This document shows positions 43,354 to 55,704 of a DNA stretch of 64,000 nt, piece by piece. Both the position numbers and the translations under genes were made by a program. The notes under the pieces were generated by a model that made no database searches, was not told where the DNA came from, and saw only the letters and a program-made list of their open reading frames with translations. Source of the DNA: Pratylenchus scribneri. Lineage: Eukaryota > Nematoda > Chromadorea > Rhabditida > Pratylenchidae. Positions within the stretch are counted from its first letter, which is position 1, and each line of letters opens with the position of its first letter. The stretch covers positions 2,454,793-2,518,792 of the forward strand of contig JAQSEB010000008.1 of the NCBI GenBank assembly GCA_030063045.1, in the 5' to 3' direction.

Positions 43354-43646
43354 AATTAGGAACAGTGGAATAATTTATTTTTTATTATAATTTTTGCCAA
43401 TTAAATTAACGGAATATTAAAAAAAAATTCAGCAAATAATATTAAGCAAATGCGGTATAAATATTTTTCAATTGTATTTTTGCCATTTTAATGAAAATTT
43501 TTTTAATACAGACAGAATATGAAAAACTCAAGACAACATTTTCTTCTATGAAGTGCCCTTCTGCGCTCCAGCAGAATATTCCAATTGATAACAAAGAAGA
43601 TTGTGAGGATGGTAAAAAGTTGAGAAAACCAAAGAAGACGCAATAA

Positions 43647-44376
43647 TAAATGATGAATAAGATATAATTATTTGATGAGGCCATAATTTGATCCAATAAT
43701 TATTCTGCTCTACTGAAGACATTACTAATTTATTATCTCCTTGAAAGTGCATAAAATGCTAATTTTTTGTGTACATTTAAATAAAATGAAAAGAAAAACT
43801 TTAAAAATGTTTTTCAATCAAAGTTCGTTTAATATTTATGCAAAAGGATAATAAACTGATTGTGGATTTGCCAGAAGACAGGGAATATATTAAATGATTT
43901 TGATGCACTTGAAATCATGTCTGTATTTAAGAATGAAAAGGCATTGAAAAGCATATTTAACAAAGAACAAAGATCACCAAATTAATTCAAATGTTTTGCT
44001 ACCGATGGCAATTTTATATTGAGATAAACTTAATTTGGCAACAATAACACTGAATTTGGCAACAACCTTTCGTGTCGAAAAAAATTATATTTTTGAGGCC
44101 ATATAACTTGGCCCTATCTAGGGGTTTAGGGCTAGGGTTAGGGTTCAGGGCAGGATGGGATTAGGGGCTAAGGGCTAGGGATTAGGGAATCTTAAAAAAG
44201 TCTGATTTGGCCAAGTTATATGGCCTCAAAAATATAATTTTTTTCGACACGAAAGGTTGTTGCCAAATTCAGTGTTTTTGTGGCCAAATTAAATGACTTC
44301 CATTTTAACTAATGTTTTGGTTGATAATTATTTGATTTAATCTTTTTTAATTTATTCAACGATTTTAGACCTGAAA
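43647..44376. other. Spacer between E2 gene and PUR-like copy 1
   Basis: AT-rich, with a palindromic element at 44047-44275. No gene seen. Confidence 0.5.
44047..44275. mobile_element. Palindromic MITE with telomere-like core
   Basis: ACACTGAATTTGGCAACAAC and its continuation through TTTCGTGTCG and GAGGCCATATAACTTGG are inverted at the other end (about 70 bases per arm). The loop is a run of GGGTTTAGGGCTAGGGTTAG-type words, like degenerate telomere repeats. Confidence 0.75.
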
Positions 44377-45850
44377 ATGCTTTGTACCCGCCATTTTTAT
44401 AATCGAACATTCCACACCAATAAATTCTGCAGTAGAACATTCTCAAGCTGGCGAAATTCTCCAATTATATTTGGCAATCAATTTATGCAAATTCAGCAGA
44501 ACAGGAATGCACTTATTCTCTTCAAACCTCAACAGGTTTTTTAAATAAATATTAAAAATAAGTATTTAATTTAGCGAAAAAATGTTCAAAAATTATTAAA
44601 AATGGCAAAAAAATAGCGGTTTAATGGTTTATCAAAGACCATCGAACCCTTTACTAAATCGAAAGAGCCCGTCAATAAGCATCGAATGATAAGGGTATTA
44701 AACCGTATAAACTTAAGCCAAAGCAATATCAATCGATGCGTCGTGACAAAATCTAACAAATAACATGTTTATATAATTATAAGTATATCGGTCAAAATAT
44801 AAATAACAACAATAAAAAATAATTTTAAAAAAGAATGAACCAATTGCCAATTTAAAGATTAAAAAGTTTTTAATTTTTCAGCTCCATTATGAGCGCTATC
44901 AATTTTGCAGCAGAAATGTTGACAATTCTATTCATCTTCCTAGCACTGGAAATCAAATGGATTTGGATAGTCAATTACTTTGGATGGACCCTTACAAGAA
45001 AAAAAAATGTGAAACTAGTAATTTGCAAAGGCAATAAGGGTCATAAATATTTCCGAATAGTTGTGAGTTTATTTTAATTTGGTGAGAAGAGCCATGGAAA
45101 TAAATTATAGTTGTGCAGTGTTGGGAAATTCTTCAACTACCCAAACATTTCGGTGCCTGAAGATGCTTATGCATTTGTTCGTGCATTGGATCAAATTATT
45201 GGGGAATTTGCGGCTGAAAATTTTGAACAAAAATTGCAAATTAAAGGTTTGTTTGAAAAAAATTTCAAAATTACGGCTCATACTCTTACTATCAATTTAT
45301 AGATCCCAAATTGACCGTTGAAATTGGCAATAATGGCCAAGAAAAAACTCGAGAAATAAAATTGAAAACTGTCGAAGTGACTGGCATAATCCATAAATTC
45401 CAATTTGAATTGTTGTTTTTTCCCAATGAGCACCAAATATATGATCAAAAGCAAATTTGTTTTCGACTTAGCGCTCTCAATAAATCTAATATGAAAAAAA
45501 GAACCATGACTCTGCCATTACAAGCATTGCCTTGGTTGCGTGAACAAATGGCCGAAATGTTAATTCGACATGATGGAATAGAGGCCATAGCATCGGTGGC
45601 TCCGACACAAATTCCAAAACAATTCTTCAAAGGTTTCCATTTTGGTTTGATTCTACTTGGAAACATTTTATTTCAAATGAGTAAAATTAATTAGTAAAAA
45701 AAGAGATGAAATTATTTAAATAACTAAAAAACTAATTTTTATATTTGACAGTTGTATATACAAGTAGCCGCACTGGAACAAAGAATTCGGATCCAATTTG
45801 ATTATAAGGATGAAAATTTGGAGAAATATATAAGAATACTCAGAAAATAA
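44377..45850 (+). pseudogene. PUR-like two-repeat family, copy 1 (frameshifted)
   Basis: Exons 44377-44535, 44882-45062, 45111-45246, 45303-45632 and about 45752-45850 parallel copy 2 (46028-47850): the third and fourth have identical lengths in both (136 and 330). The head (MLCTRHFYNRTFHTNKFCSR) is basic, aromatic and free of acidic residues, like a mitochondrial presequence. The body has two similar modules, each with beta-type strands then a helix: one ending ISVPEDAYAFVRALDQIIGE, the other ICFRLSALNKSN, MTLPLQALPWLREQMAEML. That strand-strand-helix arrangement resembles PUR-family repeats (weak evidence). Exon 2 has a nine-A run with one base too many, breaking the frame, and the last exon (QVAALEQRIRIQFDY) joins out of phase. 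Confidence 0.55.
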
Positions 45851-46027
45851 AATATTCATCGAGATGAGAAGAGATTGATTTTAAAATGAATAAGAAATCT
45901 TATTTTTTTTTGTTTGCCTTTGCAGTTAAAATTTTTAAAATGGAAAATATTTTTATTCTATTTATTTGTAATTTTTCAATTTAATTTTTTTATTATGAAA
46001 TGTCCAAAATTTAGCAACTTAATTTAG

Positions 46028-47855
46028 ATGTCCAAAATGTTCCAAAAATATCATTTCTATCATCGAATATTTCACCCCAATAAATTGGGCAGCAGAACAT
46101 TATTCTCAAGCTGGCAAAATTCGGCAAAAATATTTGGCAATAAATTTATGCAAATTCAAAATGGAAATGCCAATTCCAATTGTAATATTCTCACCCAGCC
46201 TCAACAGGTTTTTTAAATAAATATTTAATAAAAATGAACATCATTGTCATTGACAAATTTGTAAATTGTAATATAGTTGTAAAAACTAATTCTTAAATTT
46301 ATCACTCGAATATATTGATTAGCCGTAAAACAAATTGTAATATTTAATTAAAAATAGCAGAATAAAAAATACCTAGTTCAGTTTGGCAATCAATTAGTAA
46401 ATATAAAATATTATAAGATCTGAAAATCATATTAATTTAAGGTTAATTAATTTTATTCCAATTTCAGCGCTATCAATTTTGCAGCGCAAATGCTCTTCCT
46501 GGCACCTTGGATACTCAGTTTCTTTGGCTGGACACTGACAAAAGAAATTATGTGAAATTCCAATTTCAAAAAGGCAAAAGCGGCCACAATTGCATCAAAA
46601 TAATTGTATAAGTATATTTCGTATTTTTATGGCTAATTGAAATAAATTATAGTCAAACAATTTGGGCAATTTCTTCCATTTTCCCAACATTCTGGTCCCA
46701 CAAGATGCCTATGCATTTGTTCGGGCATTGGATGAACTTATTGAGGAATTGGCGACTGAAAATTTTGAACAAAAATTGGAAATTCAAGGTTTTCAAAAAT
46801 TTCTTTATTTTCTGACTGAATATATCACAATTTTTAGATCCGAAATTGTCAATCAAAATTGTAAAAAATCACCGAAAAAAATATAAAATGCGGATAACGA
46901 AAATGAAAATTGTGGAAGTGCCGGGCATAATCCACAAATTCCAATTGGAATTGTTTTTGAAAAATAAGAACAAAAGTGAGAAGGAAATTTGCCTCGGACT
47001 TATAGCATTCAACGAAACTACTAAGCAAAAAAGAGTAACGAATTTACCATTACAAGCATTGCCTTGGTTGCGCAAACAAATGGTCGAAATGTTGGTGCGA
47101 CATGATGGAACAAAGGCCATATTGTGCGATGCACCAGCACAAATCCCACAACAATTTTTCCTTAAAGGTTTTGTTTGCTTGCAAAAATAGTACTTTTTCA
47201 AATTCAATATGAAATACCAATTTCCGCTAAGGATTTTAATAAAGTCTAATCTCTTATTAAAACTCTTGAAGATGCTTTCCCTGCTCCATCTGCTATACAA
47301 AAATTGGATCAAAAAGAAACTATGACACAAAATATCAATAAAAAGTCCTCATTTGTTCAACAATATCCAACAATTCAAAATTACAACAACAAAAGTGGCG
47401 ATAAAAAGCAAACAATGCCAGTGCATTTTGACACACAACAAAAGGGTATGTGCCTCTAATAAATAGATTTTAGTTCAAGAATTGTTTCATTCATTGTCTT
47501 CTTTAATAATATTAATTTTTTCTATTTATTAAGATGTTTTCCATGCCCCTCTTGTTCAAGATATCAATCATTGCCATAATTTGGATGGTTTTGCCAATAA
47601 AAAACCTGCATCCTTTCAACATTATCCAAAAATGGCATCAAAAACAAAAAATTGTTCACACCTTTGCCAATCCATCAAAGACCAAATTTGAAACAATCAA
47701 AAGTTAAAAAACAAGCCAAAAATAGAATTGAATCGGTGGATCCACAAATGGCCGAATTGGAGGAAGGTCTTTGCGCACTCTTCGATTTTGATGAGGAAGA
47801 AATGGAGAAATATAAAAGAATAACGGCTAAAACAAAAAATCCATCAAGACATTGA
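46028..47855 (+). CDS. PUR-like two-repeat family, copy 2
   Basis: Exons 46028-46207, 46468-46605, 46653-46788, 46838-47167, 47272-47445 and from 47534 join in phase to about 47640. The head MSKMFQKYHFYHRIFHPNKL has no acidic residue and is presequence-like. Module 1: LDTQFLWLDTDKRNYVKFQF, then ILVPQDAYAFVRALDELIEEL. Module 2: HKFQLELFLKNKNKSEKEIC, then LPLQALPWLRKQMVEMLVRHDG. The tail is Asn/Gln/Lys-rich. The C-terminal piece homologous to copy 1 (MAELEEGLCALFDFDEEEME) is in a different frame from the start of the last exon, so either another small intron or an indel near 47630-47660 exists. Function unknown; single-stranded DNA/RNA binding is a hypothesis from fold resemblance. Confidence 0.55.
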
Positions 47856-47859
47856 TTTT

Positions 47860-48834
47860 AGTGGGAATATAAAAAATATTTTTAATAATTTCTTATCGTG
47901 TATTCTAAAAATAATTTAGTATTTTTAAATCAATAGAAATTAAAATTAATATTTTAAAAAATGAAAAAAAATCGAAAATCATACATTTTTGAGTGTTCAA
48001 AGCAAAAAATAACAAATATATGTCTATGATTTTTAATTTTATAAAAAAGCACATATTTCTATTAGTCGTCATATGCTTAGTAATTTTACTTAAATTGCAT
48101 TCGATCATTTAAAAAGTGTAAATGATCTATGAATCTGAGATTTCATTATCAAAAATATTAAAATATCAATAATTTTAATTTTTCGAAAAATAAAAAAAGC
48201 ATTAAATTTTAAAAAATAGAACAACAAAATGATCAAAAAATCGTCGAAAATCAATTTTAAATAATAAAAATTCAAGGATTAAATCACATACAAATAAATT
48301 AAAATATAACATTCATCTGTTTTTCATTATTAAAGATTTGTTTTTCTTAAAATATAATTCAAGCATCCATTTATTTGACCAATTATTTTTTTTCTACAAA
48401 AATTACTCTGTGGTTTTTATTTTTTTAATTCTAATTTCTTTTTATTTTTTTTAAATAATTTGATAAATAATTGAAAAATAAAATCTAGGCCATTAAAATC
48501 TAGGCCTATAAAATTATTTATGAAAAGGAATATTCAAATTTGTAAAAATTTTTAAATTACAATTTATGCTCTTCAGATTTATTTTATTCATTTTCGAATT
48601 ATTGCATAAATATTCATGTGAATCAAAGAAAAAACAAAATCTTTTTGAGAATGATCGTCGATCATTTAAAGATATTGTAAATTAAAAGAATAAAGGCATT
48701 GAAATTAGATAGATTAGATTGAAAATTCCTCGAAAACAATGATTAAATATAATTAATTCAATTATAAAAATAATGTAATTATTATTTTTATTCATAATCT
48801 ATTATTTTCTTTTCAATATCAATTCCCAAAATTC
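47860..48834. other. AT-rich intergenic DNA
   Basis: No gene seen. Very AT-rich, with convergent genes on both sides. Confidence 0.6.
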
Positions 48835-50584
48835 CTATTCAACGGCAAGTTTGAATTTTTTGAATTGCCATTCATCCCTTAAAAAATTCAGATGAATTGA
48901 GTCGCCAGAACCGAACAAATTGCCCACAGGAAAAAGTTTGAGATCAGCAAATTTTTCGGATAATTTGACCTTCCCTGAATTTAATTTTTTTAAAGAAAAT
49001 TTTATTTATTATATTTTTGTTAAAATCTTTTCAAAATTTTGCAAATATATTATTAAATTATTTTTACCAAGCAATTTTCCGTTCAAAGTTGTAAAACATT
49101 CCAATCTCGAAATTTGATTGACTATGCCAACGCCAACAAAATCCCCTTTCTTGAACCATCCACCGCCTTTCCCGAATTTGTGAAAGATTCCTTCAATTGA
49201 AATTCCGTCTTTGTATCCAATTCCAATTGAATTTTTCTCCTCTCCAAGCCATCCTCCTTCCAATGAAAATTGCTGATCACAAAATCCAATGAAAATGCCA
49301 CCATAACTGAATAATGCAATTATTGTTCAACATTATTATTTTTTTCTAACTTTTAGATAATAATTTAATTATTATTAATAATTTAATAAAATTACAAATG
49401 TGTTTTCATGAGAACAAGCATTTCAAAATAGAAGACAATTGTCGGTTTATTATTGATATTGCCTCTCAAATTGAATGATGGAATCGGTAAATTAGTTATA
49501 ATGGAATTTGATTCTAAAAATAATAATAAAATTAAAATATTTTAATTATTCAACCATTTGGACCAGAATGGTTAGTGATAATAAATCCACTCTCTGAGAT
49601 GGACAATTTCGTTCCACTCGTTGAATTCAATTTGTACCCATTTGAATTGTATTTTACCCATTGAATTCCGTCAATTTGTTCAATCATAGACAGCTGAATT
49701 TTATGCAAAAAAATTAATCTCATATTTATTAATTAAATTACACAAAAATGAAAAATAATAAAAAAAATTTAAAAAATGGCAATCATCCAAAAACTTATTC
49801 GAAAAAATCAAATTTTTTTAAATTATAAAATCATATAAAAATTTAGAAATTAAGTAGAATGATTTTTTTCCCCTTTAAATAATTAAATTTTTTAGAGTCA
49901 TGCCCAGTAGTACGAACTATATACGCTATCCCCAAAAATTACAATGGCAGGAAAAATAATTTGTATTTTCAATGAAATCATAAAAGTCGAAATTCGATAA
50001 ATGAATAATTTGATAATCGAATTTATTATAGAATGATACCCGATTTTTAGGAATTTACTTTTTAATTATTAAAAAGTGCAATTTTTGATTATTAAAATTC
50101 ATTTAAATCAAATTAATATTAGCCAATCATACCTCTTTAATTCGTTCTTCCGATTCACTTATTTTCATTTTCAATTTTGCATTTTCTTCTTTCAATTCTT
50201 CAAATGTGAGATTTTCTTTTGTTTTTGCCTCTTTTATTCCTTCAATTCCTCAAATCCTTTCAATAATTTTGTCAATCCAACTTTCATTTTATCATTTTCG
50301 TTGTTAATTGCCATTATTTCCTTCTTAAATTCACCAAATTTTTCGCCAATCTGTAAGCCCATTTGCATTATTGACGAAGAATAATCACTATTTTTCGAAC
50401 TATTTGCATTTTTCATGACCAAATCCTTTATTTAAAATATTTAATTCCTTATTTTATTTTCAAAATTTACCTTCAATTTTTCGATTTCCTCTACAATTTT
50501 TTTCATTTCCATTCCAATTGATGAAACTGTTGAAAAATCGGATATCTGATCCTCAATAACAAATTCACTGTTATTTTCATCCAT
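48835..50584 (-). pseudogene. Coiled-coil plus SPRY protein, one frame-breaking indel
   Basis: Exons 50584-50471, 50425-50133, 49693-49555, 49513-49396, 49306-49068 and 48974-48835. The last two have exactly the lengths (239 and 140) of the last two in the gene at 5606-8507, and all join in phase except the second, whose 293 bases should be a multiple of three. The N-terminus has no signal peptide (MDENNSEFVIEDQISDFSTV) and exons 1-2 are heptad-rich (KKIVEEIEKLK; FEELKEENAKLKMKISESEE). Exons 3-6 are SPRY: EQIDGIQWVKYNS, GGIFIGFCDQQFSLEGGWLG, GDFVGVGIV, ECFTTLNGKLLG, IHLNFLRDEWQFKKF. It is an intracellular-type paralogue of the secreted SPRY gene. The indel lies at about 50230-50250 and could be sequencing error. 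Confidence 0.72.
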
Positions 50585-51197
50585 TTTTTAAACTTTTGGC
50601 AATTGAAAAAAATTTGAATATCTCTGTAATATTATTAAACTATGAAGATGATAGATAATTGTACAAATATGATGGATTTGATTGGGAAAATTGCCTCGAG
50701 CTAACACTTGAATATTTTTTTTGCAAGAATGGAGGTAAATTTGTAATTTTTGATTGATGAATATTTTACGATGCCCCCTCAAACATCACTCTCTCTCAAT
50801 GTTGCTTATTGTTGAATGACCAGGATTGGGCATCTGGCCATTCCGCCTCAAGCATATTTTATAATAAACAACAATTCGCCTTATAAAAATTTGACTGAGC
50901 AGAGATAAAGACAGATAAAAAGAATGCTCATTCTTGGAATGGTAAAAAATTTGCCTCGAGGTTAAAAGTATTTTCTATTTGCATAAAAATCCTACACAAA
51001 TTTCTTTGCTAATATTCAAAAAGAGATCAACTCATCATTGCAAAATCAACCCACTTCAATACATTTAATACATTGTTTACTAAATTCAACTCAAGTTGTT
51101 CTAAATGGCACTGGGGCATCGAATAATTGATTATTTCCATTAAAAATATTCGCTGAATTTTTCTTTATTTCTCCTTGCCAAAGACAAAATATAAAGT

Positions 51198-51530
51198 TCA
51201 AATTTTTATCCTGCTGTTCTCAAACATTTTTTTTTCCAATTCATCAAATAATCCCCCAATCCAAAATTTATGCTCGTTTCTTTTTTTGTTTCCATCAAAT
51301 AAAAATAATGCTCTTTGTTGATTGGATGAGTGAATAAATTGCCTGTTTCTAATTTCCCTACTTTCCTTCCATTCCAATTCGAACAATGCCTTTCTTACTT
51401 TCTTTTTATCATTATAATCAAATTCATCATTCCCATAAAATGTTTTTCTTCCATCCCAAGTCACCATATTTAGCGAATTTTCCCTCATTTCCATTTCTCG
51501 ATGATAACCATGATTGATGACCCTAAAAAT
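51198..51530 (-). CDS. Unrecognised exon, hypothetical
   Basis: After an acceptor TTTTTAG (about 51535) a frame runs to a stop at 51198, including NMVTWDGRKTFYGNDEFDYN, then KKVRKALFELEWKESREIRN and FWIGGLFDELEKKMFENSRI. The composition is protein-like (charged, aromatic, no repeats), but I recognise no family and found no partner exon upstream. It may be a last exon or a relic. Confidence 0.35.
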   Translation of the reverse strand: MFRVINHGYHREMEMRENSLNMVTWDGRKTFYGNDEFDYNDKKKVRKALFELEWKESREIRNRQFIHSSNQQRALFLFDGNKKRNEHKFWIGGLFDELEKKMFENSRIKI

Positions 51531-51805
51531 TCAAAATGGACTCCATTATAAAAATTTATGATTTTTATTGTCTTCAATTGCCCTCTTTTTTCATTCCATT
51601 TTAATCAAGGCTCTCATCCCAAACAATAAATTATCTCAACAATTTATTCTGTTTTCCCTAAAAATGACCACTTATTTGGAAACTATTCCATTGAAAATAA
51701 ACAAGCAATAGCAGCGATTTTATCCTATTCTATTGTCTTTTTCAATTTTTTAGATTTAATTTCGCTAATTTTCAAAATTTATTAATATCCAACTAATAGT
51801 GGAAA

Positions 51806-52451
51806 ATGGAGGATAATTCGAAAATGAACGAAAAAATTGGATTGGAAAATTTGGAACAATCCAAATCTGGAGAACAAATTGACGAATTAAAGGAGAAAAA
51901 TGCAAAATTAACGGAAGAAAATGCCGAATTGAAGGGTCGAATTGCACAATTATTGGAACAATTAGAGGAAAAGAAGGTAAAAAATTGAAATTATTATTTT
52001 TAAATTAAATTTTTTAAGTAAAAATAAAAATTGGGGACCCTATGTTCAAATACCAATTGCCTCAACTCCACCACCTAATTACATCAGTGGATTCAAGAAA
52101 ATTGATATCAGGTATATTAATTCTTTATCTAAAGATTAAAATATATTTAATTAAAGTTTCTTGGACGGACAAATTATGAAATTCATTGAAAATATTTGTC
52201 CTCTTCTGAATACATTTCATTTATCCTTTAATCCTATTCAACTTCCTTATTACTGCATTACTAACAAATCGATTGGTGGCCAAATTCATCATTTATTTGA
52301 AATGTTAGCCTTCAAAGCCTTCTCTTTACATATACCAAGCTTTTGTGGTTTTATGCGATTTCATCCAAATGCGAATGCCATCATTGAAAATATTCAATTA
52401 ATTGACACAAATCTAAATAAACGATTTAAAATTTTTATTTGTAAAAATTAA
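51806..52451 (+). CDS. Coiled-coil ORF with uncharacterised C-terminal region
   Basis: Exon 1 (51806-51976) encodes 57 residues, mostly a coiled coil (EQIDELKEKNAKLTEENAEL, then KGRIAQLLEQLEEKK), similar in style to the coiled coil of the SPRY gene at 48835-50584. Downstream frames about 52017-52112 (NWGPYVQIPIASTPPPNYIS) and 52157-52451 (FLDGQIMKFIENICPLLNTF, then a stop) look like coding exons of one protein, but the first junction is out of phase with the obvious acceptor. The C-terminal region is not SPRY and I do not recognise it. Confidence 0.4.
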
Positions 52452-53694
52452 AAATATTACTCACAATTAAATTACAATTATCAAGTAAAATTTTCATACT
52501 ATTTCAACACTTCAATATCAATTTTATTTTAATTTACAAATAAAGCCTTTTCTTTCTTTTTTTTTTAATTGCTTCCAAAAATTCATGACAGGGATTTTTG
52601 TGAAATATTTGGGAATTTTGAGATAAAATTTTAAGGGGAGAAAAAATTACTCTTTTTTTGGAGTTGGCAAATAATATTAATGGTTTTGTTCGATTGTGAG
52701 TGAGGACGATTGTGAGAAAAACCCTCCCCTCCTAACTATAAAGGAAGCATTTTAAAGAAGGGATGGGGCCTAGTAAAATGGATAAGGTAGATGGTCCCAT
52801 TTTAGCTGCGCATTATGGATTGGATATGAATAAGCCCTGAATTGATTTGTGCCAGCATTGAAGAATCGGCACACCAATATGATAGCTTTATGGGGACAAA
52901 CATTCTGAATTGGGCTCTCCGCACAATGAATTAATTTCACAATTTGGCCACTATCCACTCTCTAAATTTAGACAGATTTTTATTTCGATCGATTCAATTG
53001 CATTGATTTTTAAAATTGAATTTTATTTATTCCTGTCAAACATAAAATTTTATAATGTTTCAAGAAGAAAAAAGATTAAAAATATTGGCAATTTTTTTAA
53101 ATGTCAATAATATTAATGTTAATTCCGATGCATCAAAACAATGGAATTGTATAAGCCTCAGGGAAGGGTAATTTAATTTAAATAAAAATTAATTTTAAAA
53201 CTTTAATTATCAAAAAAGTTTGAGAACATATTAATTTATTCAAAAATCATAATTTTATTTAAAAAATTCATGTCAAAAATTGTAATCCCTAAGGGCACTT
53301 ACGCGGAGTCACAAAAAAATATTTGCACAAAAATATTTTCAAAATTTGTTGAAATTGTGAAAATTTTTTAAGAATCCGAACAAATTCTCAAATCTCAAAT
53401 ATATTCAAAAGAGAAAAATTCTCAAAATATTTTTGAAATGTAAATAATTTTGTTTTTAATTACAAAAGGGATCAATAGAAAATGATATAAAAGAACCAAA
53501 TGGATAAACTATTTGTTTTTATCCAAAAATCGAATAAATAATGTTTGACTTCTTTTTTAGAATTTTACTTCAAATAAAATGCTTACAATATATAATGATT
53601 CCTCAAATTTAATTTATTATCATCAAATTGAACGGTTTTTATCCTCATTTATCATAATAATTTATATATTACGATTTTTAATTTTCCAGCTATA
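52452..53694. other. AT-rich spacer
   Basis: No gene supported. Short frames at 52770-53110 have no domain or splice support. It contains the presumptive promoter of the Ulp1-like gene. Confidence 0.5.
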
Positions 53695-55120
53695 ATGATA
53701 AAATTTCTCTTAATATTAATAATTTTTACTAAAATTATTGAAATAAATTGTGTCGGTGAAAATGATGCTGGCCCATCAAAAAAAGATAATGGCAAAAGGA
53801 ATTTGGACGAATATTTGGAACAAAATGCTTCGAATTCAAAAGAATTCAGCCAAAAATCAATAAAAATTCCAAAACATCAAATTGATTTAAATAAAACACC
53901 TGATGACGGATTTGATTGGTTCAATGAAGAAAATGTTCAACATTCATCGTCGGCCCAACTACAACGAATAGAACAAAATATGCCATTGCAAAGGAGAGAA
54001 ATTCTAGAAGATGGTAACCATATTATTATTGATATGAATAGATAAATTAAAATTGTAATTTAACAAAAAAAAGTTTAATTATGCCCTCGGTGAATACTGC
54101 ACTCGCCCTTTTTTCTCTCTCTGCACTGTATTTTCTCATAGCATTTTGGATGTTCTTGTATTAAAAAATGTTTAATTATTAATATTAATTTATTGATTTC
54201 ATAATCAACTATATTTTTTAAGCAAAATACATTTATTTTTTCAAACATTGACAAATGTTTGAAATATTTTTATAAACTGATGATAAGGCCAGAAAATTTT
54301 AAATACCCAAAAATATATGAAAATAAAATTTTAAGAGCATCAATTACAATTTCTAAAAAAATTTTAAAAATCAGTACTTAAAGATTATTATTATACAGTA
54401 TATAAATATTTTTAATAAGATGATGAATTGAAAATAATTTCTCTTCAACAAATGGGAGTTTCAATGGGACATAAAAGAAGAAGAATTAAACATTCTGAAA
54501 GAGGAACTTATCAATCGGCATTGGCAAAAGAGGATCTAATGGAATTAGTATATCCGAATAAATTGGTTAACAATCGTGTTATTGACGCTTATTTGGAATT
54601 GCTTACAAAGAAAAATTTCCGTTGGGGATACATTCCGACTTATGTAGTCAAATATTTTCGTGAAAATGGGAGAATCAACCCAGTTTGGTTTCAATCCATT
54701 ACGGTGGAGCATTTGGACAAAATAAATTACTGGTTAATACCAGCCCATTTAAACGGCGATCATTGGGCATTGGCGGCATTCGAAGTGCCAATAAATTGGA
54801 TGACATTTTACGATTCTCTTAATCCTGGAATTGTTATGGAGTCGAAGAATTTATTCAGGGGAAATATGTTGAGTTTTTTCAAAATGCTTTATCAAGAAAA
54901 ATCTGGAAGTATGCCATTTGATCCGGAAGAGACTGAATGGTTTGATATGGATGACATGCCAAGGCAGGGAAATGGAATCGATTGTGGCGTATTTTTAATG
55001 ATGTTTGCCAAAGATATAATCAATCAAGGAAAATTATTACCGAAAATGACAGTTAGTCAAGAAAAAATTTATGAATGTCGATTGAAAATATTTAATGAAC
55101 TGAGAATTGAAAGATTGTAA
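53695..55120 (+). CDS. Ulp1/SENP-like cysteine protease with signal peptide
   Basis: Exons 53695-54013 and 54420-55120 join in phase to 340 codons. Residues 1-21 are a signal peptide (MIKFLLILIIFTKIIEINCV). Residues 22-105 are polar and disordered. Residues about 150-339 form a C48 peptidase domain: LVNNRVIDAYLELL, then WLIPAHLNGDHWALAAFEV with catalytic His221, MTFYDSLN with Asp238, and MPRQGNGIDCGVFLMMFAKD with Gln289 and Cys295. The full His-Asp-Gln-Cys set is present, so it is likely active. Family members cut SUMO, NEDD8 or related modifiers in nucleus and cytoplasm. A secreted form suggests action in a host cell (inference). A read-through of exon 1 would give a 116-residue secreted protein. 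Confidence 0.85.
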
Positions 55121-55158
55121 TTATTCGTATTTTAATTATTAATCTATTTTAAATTAAG

Positions 55159-55704
55159 TAAATCGGAAGAATTCCACAAGATGATTCAAGACCTACAGCA
55201 AATCCCAGTATTAGAACTCAAAGAAAAAGTAAATTATTATATATTAAAAATAATTTAGAGTCCATTGCCATTGGCTAAGGATAATTTATCAAATCGAGAA
55301 TCAGCCACAAATATTGAGCAGGTATCCCAATTTAACAAAGGAAAAGGTTTGCAAAAATAATGTTATTGTTTTTTTTTTTTTAAAAATTAGCACCTATTAT
55401 TGGTACAAAACGACCATTTTATGATACCAATGAACTGTTATTGAAGGAAAATCCACTGAAAGCAGACCACAAAATATACAAATTGAACATAGAATCACAA
55501 AACAATCAAAATGAAAAGATACTTTCATCTCCCACACAACAACAAATGATGGACCGAAATAAGTCAAAGGATCATTGGAATTTTGCAATTGAAAATCCAA
55601 TAATTCCAGAGGAATTCTTAGAGTTCTCAACCATCAATGATGATTTATTATATTCAACTCACACCCAACAAAAAGTGATGGACCAAAATCCGATTAAAAC
55701 TTAG
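55159..55704 (+). CDS. Hypothetical low-complexity exons
   Basis: Three putative exons, about 55159-55228 (KSEEFHKMIQDLQQIPVLEL), 55259-55346 (PLPLAKDNLSNRESATNIEQ) and 55391-55704 (PIIGTKRPFYDTNELLLKEN, with two THTQQK/PTQQQ(K)MMD(R/Q)N motifs), flanked by acceptor and donor signals. They are polar and probably disordered. They may be the 5' part of the zinc-finger gene that follows or an alternative 3' end of the protease gene; I cannot decide. Confidence 0.35.

Larger units (their letters stand above)
26057..43646 (+). pseudogene. BIRC6-like ubiquitin-conjugating E2 gene, disrupted by BEL/Pao insertion
   Basis: Exons: 26057-26132, 26184-26252, 26510-26560, 26764-26978, 28419-28450 plus 41540-41633 (one exon split by the retrotransposon), 41775-41918, 42105-42227, 42296-42445 and 43512-43646. 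With the insert and one copy of its 5-base duplication ignored, lengths sum to 363 codons. Residues about 100-330 form a UBC fold of the BIRC6/BRUCE type: FVRACEERLDVMK, then [40 protein letters not shown] with catalytic Cys193, and YFNEPGFENMRNTPRGE. The parent lacks the giant BIR-bearing N-terminus. E2 enzymes pass ubiquitin from E1 to substrates; BIRC6 acts as a fused E2/E3. The insertion separates the first 148 codons from the catalytic cysteine, so this allele should be null unless the element is spliced out. Confidence 0.88.
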
